A stretch of DNA of 52,372 nucleotides from Candidatus Gastranaerophilales bacterium (GCA_944326115.1 CALVCQ010000015.1:1-52372), one strand, 5' to 3'; counted from the stretch's first letter, positions 1-7,709 are shown. The notes: generated by a model from the letters alone, not told the origin. Numbers and translations: made by a program.

Positions 1-75
1 GACTTATTGTTAAATATTGAACTTGCTTATTGCACAGGTTCAACAAGTAGTCGGAGTCAGTTGACAATATGAAAA
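1..75 (+). repeat. 178-bp interspersed repeat, copy 1 (3' part only)
   Basis: This is the last 75 bases of the repeat seen complete at 2905, 27608 and 39188 and inverted at 4147; the rest lies outside the window. Every base present matches the other copies. It ends in TTGACAATATGAAAA and contains the right arm of the internal stem (GCACAGGTTCAACAAG). It lies upstream of the split effector gene, in direct orientation with copy 2 just after that gene. Confidence 0.93.
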
Positions 76-234
76 TACTGCCGTTCCTTTACGGTGATAA
101 CAAGCCTGTGTTTGACGGGGTTGTGGTGAATGTAATCAATTTTATTTCATTCAACAATATCACTAATACAAAACTTTACATGAATAGTAACAAAATAACA
201 ATTTTGTTACATTCTGCAGTAAAAGAGGTGTACT

Positions 235-888
235 ATGTCGGAAAAAGTAAGCATAGAGCAAAAAATTCAACAGTATAGACAGTCAAATCCGAAACTACAA
301 AACTTATCGGATAAGCAGCTTCTGTCAATCATGCTTGAAAATGGAGAAATTACGCTTACAGAAGCACAACAAAATTCTATTCTTTCAAAAGATGTAAATA
401 ATCAAAATAATGACGGCTTAATTGTACAGAAAAATTCTAAAAACCAAATAATAAATTTAAAATCCGGTCGAAAAATTGTAATAAAAGACGGAACAACCAG
501 ATATTATGCTGCAGACGGTGTTGAACTTAAAAAAGAATATTTTGAAAAACAGGAAGGTCAAATAGAAATAAAACAATCAGGAAGGTATTCTGTAACAAAA
601 TCAGGAAGAACAAAATACTATGCAGCCGATGGCACGGAATTAAAGGAAAGTTACTTTAAACAAGTAGAAAGTACAGATGTAAAAGTAAAATGTTCAAACG
701 GAAAAACCTATAACCTGAATAAAACAATAGAAAAAAGAATTAATAACGTAACTGTGAACCTGCAAAAAGCCGAAGACAGCAATGGTTTTATCGGTGCAAC
801 CTGGAGCGGATTTAAAAATTTAACAGGAATCGGAGATAGTTCCGATAAGGTAAGAGAACAACAAGAAGTTGAAAAGAAACTCTTGTAG
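235..888 (+). CDS. Effector-like protein, N-terminal part (frame ends at an in-frame TAG)
   Basis: This 217-residue product starts at ATG 235 behind AGAGGTG. It carries two copies of a roughly 30-residue repeat (about residues 77-107 and 116-146) built on the core YYAADG(V/T)ELK, preceded by a charged N-terminus. The frame stops at TAG 886-888, but the same frame stays open beyond it for 18 codons and runs straight into the 943-2877 frame. The simplest reading is one ancestral protein of about 880 residues broken by a nonsense change. No signal peptide is visible. I do not recognise a family; the repeats look like a surface or effector N-terminal region. It could still be a separate short protein. 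Confidence 0.7.
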   Translation: MSEKVSIEQKIQQYRQSNPKLQNLSDKQLLSIMLENGEITLTEAQQNSILSKDVNNQNNDGLIVQKNSKNQIINLKSGRKIVIKDGTTRYYAADGVELKKEYFEKQEGQIEIKQSGRYSVTKSGRTKYYAADGTELKESYFKQVESTDVKVKCSNGKTYNLNKTIEKRINNVTVNLQKAEDSNGFIGATWSGFKNLTGIGDSSDKVREQQEVEKKLL

Positions 889-942
889 CAATTTAATACA
901 CAAGAACAAAGACGTCCGGAATTATTTAAAGAATTAACAGGG

Positions 943-2877
943 GTGGATTATACTCCGGAAAATTTAGAAAAATTCATAAAGGGAGAAATAAAACTAAAAT
1001 CTGAAGTAGCCTTGCAAGGATATACCGAAGGTCAGGAAACAGCGGTGGATGTAGGTGCAGATATTGTAGCAGGTGTTGCTGCAGTCGGAATCTATTCGGC
1101 AGCTGTGGCTGCTGCTCCATTTACAGGTGGTGCGAGTATAGCTGTTGGTATAGTTGCTGCAGGAGCAAGCGGAGCGGCAATAAAAACAGGTTTAAAAGCT
1201 GCAGATGCAGCAGCTGGCGGGAGAGAATATACGCTTAATGATGCGGGACATGACGCTGCAACAGGTGCTTTTTCAGGGATTATAGCACCTGTTACCGGAG
1301 GTATGGGCGGAGCTGTCGGCAAGACAGTTGCAACAAAACTGGGAGTACAGGCAGTAAAACAAGCCGGCAAAGAAGTAGCGGAAGAAGCAGTAAAAGGCGG
1401 GGTAAAACAGACGATAAAGACAGCCTTAACAAATCCTACAGGTTATGAATATGTTGGCGGAAACTTTGTTAAACGTGGTCTGGCATTCTCAGCGGAAACC
1501 GCAACAGACGGAGCTGTCAGCGGAGCTGTTGACAATGCTTTTAGAACAGCTTATGACGGAGGCAGCTTAGAAGATATCGGTAATTCAGCAGTTGATGGTT
1601 TTGTCGGCGGTGCGATAATGTCGCCGGTTATTGGCGGCGGTATGAAAGCCGCAGGCAAAGCCGGACAAAAAGTATTTGGCAAAGATAATGTTCAAATCGA
1701 CACAGAAGCCAACAAAGTTCGTGTTAACGATGACGGAACTGTTGTAAGAACAGATGCAGACAGCAGCGAAATCCCTAATATATCGAAAAGTGTTGAGAAT
1801 GAAGAACATAGTATTATAGACGAATTAGCGATTGTAGATTCAAAAGAAGAAATTGTTGCAGAGGTTTATTCAGGTTCAAATGCAGGTCAAATTTTTGATA
1901 AAGATATGATGCCTCTATATCAAAAATACAATGGTTCTCAAATTGCTCAAGAAATAAGAATTCCAAAGGGAAGAATGAGGGCACCAAGACCGGGGTTTGA
2001 TGAAACTTTAGAAGCATATATTAATATAATAAAAGATAATACGGATGAAATTTCAGAAATTTGTATCAAGTATCAGAATGGTATTTATAATGAAATACAA
2101 TTTGCAAATGCTTATGCAAAAATTCTTGCCGAAAAAATGGATATGCCATATTATCCAGAATTAAAAGAATTAGTAGATAATAAAAAGGCAGGTGGCATGC
2201 AAAACACAACAAATACCTTGTTTTTAAATATTTCAAAAATGGAACGTATGAGCCAGTTAATGTCAACAGTTATGCACGAAATGCACCACTTTTTGCAGCA
2301 AAAAGAAATTTTCTCAACCATTTCTATTGAAGAATTTTCTGCACTTAAAGCAAAAGCAGATATTATGGGTGATATTAAAGAAGATTCGCATTATTATAAA
2401 ACACAAGCCGAAATCAATAATGCTATTGAAGAACAGACCAGAGGTTATATTGAAGATTTTAAAAATGCCGGATGGGAACAGGTTCTGAGAAATTATCCTA
2501 AAAATAATAATCCAAATTCTCCTTATGCAATCCGGTCAAGAAAACTCCTTGAAGCAGAATTAGAATATGGTAATGGTAGTGATAATATAGATGCATATTT
2601 TCATAATTTTCTTGAAAAAGAAGCTTATGAAATCAGCGTAAGGACAGAAATTGAAATAGAATACAGAATTATGCACACTATAGACTTACAAGAAAAAAAC
2701 CTGGCACTGGAGATTTATGATACCCTGAACTCTCCAACATTCGATGATGTACAAGAAGTACAACAAATTCTGCAATCTTTTAAAAGAGACCCGTACAATA
2801 TCATTGAAATTGTAAAACAAGCAAAAGAAATGGGATTAGTTGATGCATATGACATTATTGAAAGTCTGACGTATTAA
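943..2877 (+). CDS. Effector-like protein, C-terminal part with HExxH zincin-like domain
   Basis: This is the same frame as 235-888, open from 889; the GTG at 943 is only the first plausible internal start and its AGGGG is too close to be a good ribosome site. Residues 27-85 are a glycine/alanine-rich hydrophobic stretch and residues 95-230 are more glycine-rich sequence of the kind seen in the pre-toxin part of polymorphic toxins. The C-terminal half holds H445-E446-M-H-H449, an HExxH zinc metalloprotease motif, followed by an acidic FLEKEAYE stretch near residue 545 that could supply the third ligand. Inferred role: zincin toxin or effector. Without the upstream half it may be untranslated, so this may be a pseudogene. 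The whole locus sits between two direct 178-bp repeats. Confidence 0.7.
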   Translation: MDYTPENLEKFIKGEIKLKSEVALQGYTEGQETAVDVGADIVAGVAAVGIYSAAVAAAPFTGGASIAVGIVAAGASGAAIKTGLKAADAAAGGREYTLNDAGHDAATGAFSGIIAPVTGGMGGAVGKTVATKLGVQAVKQAGKEVAEEAVKGGVKQTIKTALTNPTGYEYVGGNFVKRGLAFSAETATDGAVSGAVDNAFRTAYDGGSLEDIGNSAVDGFVGGAIMSPVIGGGMKAAGKAGQKVFGKDNVQIDTEANKVRVNDDGTVVRTDADSSEIPNISKSVENEEHSIIDELAIVDSKEEIVAEVYSGSNAGQIFDKDMMPLYQKYNGSQIAQEIRIPKGRMRAPRPGFDETLEAYINIIKDNTDEISEICIKYQNGIYNEIQFANAYAKILAEKMDMPYYPELKELVDNKKAGGMQNTTNTLFLNISKMERMSQLMSTVMHEMHHFLQQKEIFSTISIEEFSALKAKADIMGDIKEDSHYYKTQAEINNAIEEQTRGYIEDFKNAGWEQVLRNYPKNNNPNSPYAIRSRKLLEAELEYGNGSDNIDAYFHNFLEKEAYEISVRTEIEIEYRIMHTIDLQEKNLALEIYDTLNSPTFDDVQEVQQILQSFKRDPYNIIEIVKQAKEMGLVDAYDIIESLTY

Positions 2878-2904
2878 TATGTCCGAGAAAAATTCATGAT
2901 AAGA

Positions 2905-3082
2905 TTGTCTGAGTGGGACCTCGCTTGTAGGAGTGGTACACGGAGTGCGAGTGGCGCCGAGTCTAGCATTTTACGGAAGTGACCCCATGCGCTTGTTGAC
3001 TGTGCCGGACTTATTGTTAAATATTGAACTTGCTTATTGCACAGGTTCAACAAGTAGTCGGAGTCAGTTGACAATATGAAAA
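2905..3082 (+). repeat. 178-bp interspersed repeat, copy 2
   Basis: Complete copy, identical to copies 4 and 5. It begins TTGTCTGAGTGGGACC and ends GACAATATGAAAA. The ends are imperfect inverted sequences (TTGTC-TGA against TCA-GTT-GACAA). Internally CTTGTTGA-CTGTGC can pair with GCACAG-GT-TCAACAAG, giving 14 pairs with a 2-nt bulge. It is more GC-rich than its surroundings and starts 28 bp after the stop of the effector gene. Confidence 0.95.
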
Positions 3083-3089
3083 GTTTTGA

Positions 3090-3203
3090 GGCAACCCTGT
3101 TTATACCCGTGGGTATCCTGATGCGGACGGATTGTATAAAGATTGGAAACTGTCCGAGCAAGAAGAAAATCTAAGAAGCGGATATGCCTTCTTTTGCCGT
3201 TGA
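3090..3203 (+). pseudogene. Orphan C-terminal gene remnant
   Basis: An open frame of 37 codons with protein-like composition (TRGYPDADGLYKDWKLSEQ in the middle) ends at TGA 3201-3203. It has no start codon or ribosome site and is closed upstream by TGA 3087-3089, next to the repeat end. It looks like the tail of a gene cut off when the repeat or another rearrangement arrived. I do not recognise the family. Confidence 0.35.
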
Positions 3204-3376
3204 GCTGAGGCGAAACGTGCAAAATGGCTTCACGAAATTATCAATGGTTTTTCTTTGTATTATTAATTTGTAAACAGTGAAAGAGCGGCTGTGGAGACGA
3301 ACGAAGTGAGCAGTAGAGAGCCTGTTCTTGCGAAGCGCAGCATCTTGCCAACTTGAAGTTTCTTTTTCCAACCGGT

Positions 3377-3404
3377 AAGATTCCGAAATAAATTCGGGAT
3401 GACA
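3377..3404. repeat. Small palindromic repeat (CHPEFISES type)
   Basis: TTCCGAAATAAATTCGGGAT forms a short hairpin (CCGAA/TTCGG). On the minus strand the segment would translate as CHPEFISESYR, a signature I know from small palindromic repeats scattered in many bacterial genomes. The surrounding 3.2-3.45 kb has no credible gene. Confidence 0.45.
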
Positions 3405-3455
3405 TTTTATAATTTTGAATTTTGTGCATTTTAGTTGCAAATTGTTCAAACACGC

Positions 3456-3477
3456 AAAAAAGAGCCTTTTCGGTTCT
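3456..3477 (-). terminator. Rho-independent terminator, distal to ssrA
   Basis: On the minus strand AGAACC-GAAAA-GGCTCT is followed by TTTTT. The stem has one mismatch. It is a second, weaker stop downstream of tmRNA. Confidence 0.5.
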
Positions 3478-3486
3478 TATTATAAA

Positions 3487-3500
3487 TGGTGGAGACGAGG
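3487..3500 (-). repeat. Duplicated ssrA 3' end (att-like)
   Basis: TGGTGGAGACGAGG here is an exact 14-bp duplicate of the ssrA 3' terminus at 3611-3624, 124 bp away and in the same orientation. A shorter match (GTGGAGACGA) occurs at 3291-3300. ssrA 3' ends are common integration sites, so this may be the scar of an integrative element. A hairpin array and a lone T-arm-like element lie between the two copies. Confidence 0.5.
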
Positions 3501-3510
3501 ACTCTGCCGA

Positions 3511-3537
3511 AAAAACAAGACTAAATGTCTTGTTTTT
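3511..3537 (-). terminator. Rho-independent terminator of ssrA
   Basis: On the minus strand AAAAACAAGAC-ATTTA-GTCTTGTTTTT is a perfect 11-bp stem ending in a T run. It lies about 75 bp beyond the mature tmRNA 3' end and fits as its terminator. Confidence 0.7.
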
Positions 3538-3610
3538 GAGAGGGGAGAACCCCGAGGCGAAAGCATTGGGTTCGATTCCCAAATCTATAAACTTTGAAAT
3601 ATGAAAGAAT

Positions 3611-4023
3611 TGGTGGAGACGAGGGGAATCGAACCCCTGTCCGAAATGGAATGCAGCAAACATCTACGAGCGTAGGAGGCTTTTATCTCATTTTAGCAAG
3701 GAAAGCTGCCATAACCTGAGCTAAAACAAAGCAGTTTTAAAAGATACGCTTTTTGAGAAAAGTCTTGATACGGTTAATTCTCGTCCCCGTACTGCGTCTT
3801 GCATAGTGGACCCTGAACAGCGGCAAGCTGGCCGTACAGAGTGGGCATAGTTCAGTCTGTCGAACTATCGGTTACTAGGCAGCTAAAGCTGCTGCTCTTC
3901 TGCCGAAATTGCCTTCGATAACGTTGTTAGCGTTTAATTTAAGTTGCTCGTTGATAACCGAGAACAGCGCTCGGACCCGCAGTTTGATACAAACGATCAC
4001 CCCGTCAAATCCAAAACGTCCCC
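3611..4023 (-). ncRNA. ssrA: Transfer-messenger RNA (tmRNA)
   Basis: tmRNA rescues stalled ribosomes with SmpB. The minus strand starts GGGGACG, followed by the typical TTTGGATTTGACGGGG region. It ends in a T-arm (GGGGTTCGATTCCCC), the acceptor strand CGTCTCC and an encoded CCA. GGGGACG pairs with CGTCTCC with one G-T. The tag reading frame is at 3931-3875: resume codon GCT, then ANNVIEGNFGRRAAALAA and TAG. The ANN start and ALAA end are standard for degradation tags. The gene is one-piece and about 413 nt. An inverted repeat lies just upstream, and inverted 178-bp repeats bracket the locus. Confidence 0.96.
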
Positions 4024-4037
4024 ACGTTACAAAGATT

Positions 4038-4071
4038 TTTAATCTGGCAAAATGATTGTTATCAGATTAAA
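4038..4071. promoter_or_regulatory. Inverted repeat upstream of ssrA
   Basis: TTTAATCTG and CAGATTAAA form a perfect 9-bp inverted repeat with a 16-nt spacer, ending 15 bp from the tmRNA 5' end. It could be an operator or part of the processed 5' leader. A TATAAT on the minus strand at 4122-4127 is a possible -10 element. Confidence 0.35.
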
Positions 4072-4146
4072 TTAAAAAATCTACATAAGATATTGTTATT
4101 TCAACGTACGGTGTATTATTCATTATAACACACTTTTACAAAAAGT

Positions 4147-4323
4147 TTTTCATATTGTCAACTGACTCCGACTACTTGTTGAACCTGTGCAATAAGCAAG
4201 TTCAATATTTAACAATAAGTCCGGCACAGTCAACAAGCGCATGGGGTCACTTCCGTAAAATGCTAGACTCGGCGCCACTCGCACTCCGTGTACCACTCCT
4301 ACAAGCGAGGTCCCACTCAGACA
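4147..4323 (-). repeat. 178-bp interspersed repeat, copy 3 (inverted)
   Basis: Reverse-complement copy, identical to the others over 177 bp; only the first base differs (GTGTCT instead of TTGTCT). It sits between ssrA and the 3' end of rdgB. With copy 2 it forms an inverted pair around the 3.1-4.1 kb ssrA segment. Confidence 0.95.
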
Positions 4324-4340
4324 CTCTATGTCAGGATATT

Positions 4341-4925
4341 TTAATTTTTCGTTATCCATTCTATCATGGGTTTCAATGCCCGTGCACGATGAGAAAGCGT
4401 ATTTTTTTCTTTCAATGTCATGTCTGCCATGGTTTTATTAAGCCCGGGGATAAAAAATAGCGGATCATATCCAAAACCGTGTTCACCGGATGGACTTGTG
4501 CCTATATATCCGTCAATCCGTCCGGTCTGTGTATGCAAAATTTGTCCGTCAGGCGCAACCAGTGTCATTGTACATATAAAATAAGCCTGTCTTTTTTCTT
4601 CCGGAACATCTTTCATTTCTTCAAGAAGTTTTTCTATTTTAGATTTTTGATCCGGAGCATATCTCGCAGAATGTATTCCGGGTCTGCCATCTAAAGCCTC
4701 GACGCACAATCCGGTATCATCAGCTAGTGCGGGTATACCCATAATCTTTGCAGCTTCTTTCGCTTTTATGAATGAGTTCTCTTCAAATGTTTTTCCGTTT
4801 TCTTCCGGATTAAAATCTCCATTAACAAGAACAAATTCAATACTTTCCGGATGAAATTCAGCAAGCATATCATTAATTTCTTCCAGTTTATGAGGATTTG
4901 AGGTTCCCAGTGCAATTTTTATCAT
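4341..4925 (-). CDS. rdgB: XTP/dITP pyrophosphatase (RdgB/HAM1 family)
   Basis: This cytosolic enzyme hydrolyses ITP, dITP and XTP to the monophosphate and pyrophosphate, keeping deaminated purines out of nucleic acids. The 194-residue length is normal. Family motifs are present: SNPHKLEE at the N-terminus, ADDTGLCVEALDGRPG with the catalytic acidic residues, FGYDPLF, and SHRARAL near the C-terminus. The ATG has GGAG six bases upstream. It is a single gene; its stop lies 18 bp from repeat copy 3. Confidence 0.93.
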   Translation of the reverse strand: MIKIALGTSNPHKLEEINDMLAEFHPESIEFVLVNGDFNPEENGKTFEENSFIKAKEAAKIMGIPALADDTGLCVEALDGRPGIHSARYAPDQKSKIEKLLEEMKDVPEEKRQAYFICTMTLVAPDGQILHTQTGRIDGYIGTSPSGEHGFGYDPLFFIPGLNKTMADMTLKEKNTLSHRARALKPMIEWITKN

Positions 4926-4987
4926 AACAACTCCAATATATTAATATTTTTTAAATTTTACCTTTATTTTAGCAATTTCAAAAATTT

Positions 4988-5782
4988 ATGTATATTAAAA
5001 AATTTATGCATATATCAGATATTAATACAGCCAGAATCCTTACAACTCAAACAGCCAGTAATGACGCTATCAGCAAACAAAATATTTCTTTCAGAGGCGA
5101 AAATGACCGTGATTGTTTTGTACGAAATTTTAACGCAGTAGATCATATAGAACTGACCCCTGATAAAAAGAAATTAAAAAGTGTTTATTTTCGCAGCCAT
5201 ACTTCTCTTAAAGATGCACTGCGAAGTCTTGGATATACAAAAAATTCATATCTAAAAACGTGTCTGACAGGAAGGTTGCATCCGGCAGAAGAATTTCAAA
5301 TGATGTATAAAGATATTGTTGAAGTATCTGAAATAGCTGATATACAAATAAAAAGCCTGATGTCAATGGGCTGCAGTGCTCTGGTTTTTGAAACAACTGA
5401 CGGTAATATTTTAAAATTAACCCCGCATAACCATTTTCCGGGGGACAGAACTCAGGAAAGATTTGACCTTCCCTGTACAAAAAAGGGCAAATCAGGTGAT
5501 ACCTATTTTTATATTCAAGAAAAAGTTTCACAGGAAGATTTGACACAAAAAGAAATTGAAACTCTTGTGGAAAAAATACAAGAACTGGGCTATCAAATAC
5601 AGGATTACCTCAGAGCAAATCAAAATTCTGTAAGTGATAAAGTAAGAAAAGAACAATTTGGAAAAACAAAAGACGGCAGAATTTATCTAATTGATCCCGG
5701 ATGTGCAATAAAAAACACCTCCGCTCAAAATGATGACAGCCTGAACCTATGTAATAAAATTAACAAATTTTTTAATATATAA
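4988..5782 (+). CDS. Hypothetical protein, possible degenerate protein-kinase-like fold
   Basis: The 264-residue product has no signal peptide or membrane segment. The N-terminus contains ISFRGEN, a motif I associate with proteins of this lineage. The rest loosely follows a kinase-like plan: GCSALVFETTDGNILKL could be the beta-3 strand with its lysine, FYIQEKVSQ a hinge, and GRIYLIDPG a DFG-like metal site. No clear catalytic HRD-type loop is seen, so activity is doubtful. ATG 5006 is an alternative start; neither has a good ribosome site. The function is unknown and the kinase link is inference only. Confidence 0.6.
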   Translation: MYIKKFMHISDINTARILTTQTASNDAISKQNISFRGENDRDCFVRNFNAVDHIELTPDKKKLKSVYFRSHTSLKDALRSLGYTKNSYLKTCLTGRLHPAEEFQMMYKDIVEVSEIADIQIKSLMSMGCSALVFETTDGNILKLTPHNHFPGDRTQERFDLPCTKKGKSGDTYFYIQEKVSQEDLTQKEIETLVEKIQELGYQIQDYLRANQNSVSDKVRKEQFGKTKDGRIYLIDPGCAIKNTSAQNDDSLNLCNKINKFFNI

Positions 5783-5859
5783 ATTTGGAGTATATGCAGA
5801 TGTACGGCAGACGTATACGTTTTGCAAATTTCTAATACAGTCTATTTTTTCATGCCGCT

Positions 5860-6984
5860 TTAAACATCTTTTATTTTCTTAAATATAAAAATTGCAATAA
5901 GAATAGCAACAGGCTGTATAGAAGAAGTAATAAACGGGCTTAGTATACCTTTTTCCGCACACATATCAAAAAAAGGAAGAGTAATATAATAACCGAATAC
6001 AATGCCTATACCGATAACAAAATTTACAAGCTTTTGTTCTCTGGGTCTTGAAAAGCCGAGAAGACTCCCGAGAATTGCAAACAAAATGCATATTGCCGAA
6101 TGGAAATATCGCTGCAGATATTTGTTTAACATAAATCTGTATTCATCGTTCAGATTTTCCGATTTTAACATTCTTATATATTCGGTAATCTCGGAGTTAT
6201 TGAGTTCTCTGTCTCTTTTAGTGGAGTAAGCCATAATTTTAAAAGCCGTATCAGCTCTGTCCCCCGAAAGTATTTCCTGGTCTTTAATATTTGTAATACT
6301 TTTAAAGACACCGTCTTTTGTAAGTTCATATTTTTTTATATTATAAAGAACCCATCTGCCTTTGGTGTATACAGCATAGTCGCCCTGTAAAATACTGCTC
6401 AATACGCTTGTATCCTGATACTGAGAAGAATCAAAATTTAATACAAGCGGTCTGCTAATCATATTGCTGTAATATCTCGGAACTACAATAATTTTTTTCA
6501 GCTGATCCTTATCCGCCTTGACTGTATAAACAAAATGCGTTTCCGCAGATTCATGTTTCAGCATATTAATTTTTTTCTCGCTGTAAGGAATCAGTGTGTT
6601 GTACAAAGAAAAACACAACACAGATACAAAAATACTCATAATAATCAGAGGATAAACAATTCTCCAGAAAGTAAGTCCGATACTTCTTAAAACAGTAAGC
6701 TCAGAATCTTTGCTTAATTTGTCAAAAGTAAATAATGTTCCTAAAAGCAGTCCGACAGGCAGGGCTTTTCCGACAATTTTAGGCACTTCGTAAATCAAAA
6801 GCTGCAGTCCTGTCCATGGTGTATAAATCCCTGCCATGGTTCTTTTTATAACTTTCAGAAGAGTTTCCGGTGCAATCCATATAACTACAAAAAGAAATAT
6901 ACAAACAAGAGTAGCCGCAAAAACCTGTTTTGTAATATATCCGTCAAAAATTTTAAACGGTAATACTAACTTCGGAGCTTTCAT
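5860..6984 (-). CDS. LPS export permease, LptF/LptG (YjgP/YjgQ) family
   Basis: This is the inner-membrane permease half of the LptBFG transporter that extracts LPS from the inner membrane. At 374 residues it has the family layout: three hydrophobic segments in the first 125 residues, a periplasmic domain (about 130-275), and three more near the C-terminus. Its start overlaps the lptB stop by one base (TAATG), so the two are co-translated. I cannot say whether it is LptF or LptG; no second permease is adjacent. Confidence 0.88.
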   Translation of the reverse strand: MKAPKLVLPFKIFDGYITKQVFAATLVCIFLFVVIWIAPETLLKVIKRTMAGIYTPWTGLQLLIYEVPKIVGKALPVGLLLGTLFTFDKLSKDSELTVLRSIGLTFWRIVYPLIIMSIFVSVLCFSLYNTLIPYSEKKINMLKHESAETHFVYTVKADKDQLKKIIVVPRYYSNMISRPLVLNFDSSQYQDTSVLSSILQGDYAVYTKGRWVLYNIKKYELTKDGVFKSITNIKDQEILSGDRADTAFKIMAYSTKRDRELNNSEITEYIRMLKSENLNDEYRFMLNKYLQRYFHSAICILFAILGSLLGFSRPREQKLVNFVIGIGIVFGYYITLPFFDMCAEKGILSPFITSSIQPVAILIAIFIFKKIKDV

Positions 6985-7709
6985 TACAGGGTAAAGTCCT
7001 TTCCTAAATAAAACTGTTTTGCAACAGGATCATTTGCAACCTCCACGCTCTTACCTTGAATTTTTATTTTTCCGTCAAAAATCACATAAGCCCTGTCTGT
7101 AATAGAAAGTGTGGCTTTCGGGTTATGATCCGTAATCAATACGCCCAGCCCTTTTTCTTCAGAAAGCTTTCTTATATTATCTTTAATTTCACCAATTGCA
7201 ATAGGGTCAATACCTGTAAACGGTTCATCAAGAAGAATAAATTCCGGACTGGCTGCAAGTGCTCTTGCGAGTTCTACTCTTCTTCTTTCTCCGCCGGACA
7301 ATGAAATAGCTGAAAATTTTCTTTTCTTTTCCATGCCGAATTCATTTAATAAGTCTTCAAGTTTTTGTTTTTTTTCTTCTTCATTAAGCTTATCATTCAT
7401 TTGCAAGACAAGTTTTATGTTATCTTCTACGGAAAGTTTTCTGAAAATAGATGCCTCCTGCGGGAGATAACCGATACCCTCTTTTGCACGAATATTCATA
7501 GGAACATCAGTTAAATCTTTGTTATCAAGAAAAACCTTTCCGCCGTTAGCCTTCACAAGACCGACTACCATGTAAAATGTAGTTGTTTTACCGGCACCGT
7601 TGGGACCAAGAAGCCCCACAACCTCGCCTTTGTTGACCTCAAAGCTTATATCATTAACTACCGTTCTGTCTCCGTATATTTTGACAAGGTTTTTTGCAAT
7701 TATTTTCAT
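6984..7709 (-). CDS. lptB: LPS export ABC transporter ATP-binding protein
   Basis: LptB is the cytoplasmic ATPase driving LPS transport. The 241-residue protein has a Walker A motif GPNGAGKTT (35-43), Q-loop LPQE near 84, signature LSGGERR (136-142), Walker B FILLDEP (157-163) and a switch histidine in LITDHN. Size and motif spacing match LptB rather than a generic ABC protein, and it overlaps an LptF/G permease gene. The lptA and lptC genes are not in this window. Confidence 0.92.
   Translation of the reverse strand: MKIIAKNLVKIYGDRTVVNDISFEVNKGEVVGLLGPNGAGKTTTFYMVVGLVKANGGKVFLDNKDLTDVPMNIRAKEGIGYLPQEASIFRKLSVEDNIKLVLQMNDKLNEEEKKQKLEDLLNEFGMEKKRKFSAISLSGGERRRVELARALAASPEFILLDEPFTGIDPIAIGEIKDNIRKLSEEKGLGVLITDHNPKATLSITDRAYVIFDGKIKIQGKSVEVANDPVAKQFYLGKDFTL

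Noticed and set aside
69-278. A 69-residue frame at the window start
   Set aside because: It starts inside the repeat, overlaps the better-supported gene at 235, and has no ribosome site.
886-888. Genome-wide TAG recoding (suppressor tRNA)
   Set aside because: Several solid genes in the window end with TAG in positions where readthrough would be harmful.
3061-3082. TTGACA at the end of each repeat as an outward promoter
   Set aside because: None of the copies has a matching -10 box at 16-18 bp, so it is not a general promoter.
3481-3590. A functional tRNA in front of ssrA
   Set aside because: Only the T-arm is convincing; the acceptor has a mismatch and the length of about 110 nt does not fit.
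3241-3663. Minus-strand and plus-strand open frames over 3.2-3.7 kb
   Set aside because: They cross the tmRNA 3' end, its terminator and the palindromic repeat, and have no coding character.
4155-4460. Open frames across the 178-bp repeat (MSTDSDYLLNLCN type) as proteins
   Set aside because: The same 60-residue text appears at every copy only because the DNA is identical, with different, unrelated tails and no ribosome site. The structure points to DNA or RNA function.
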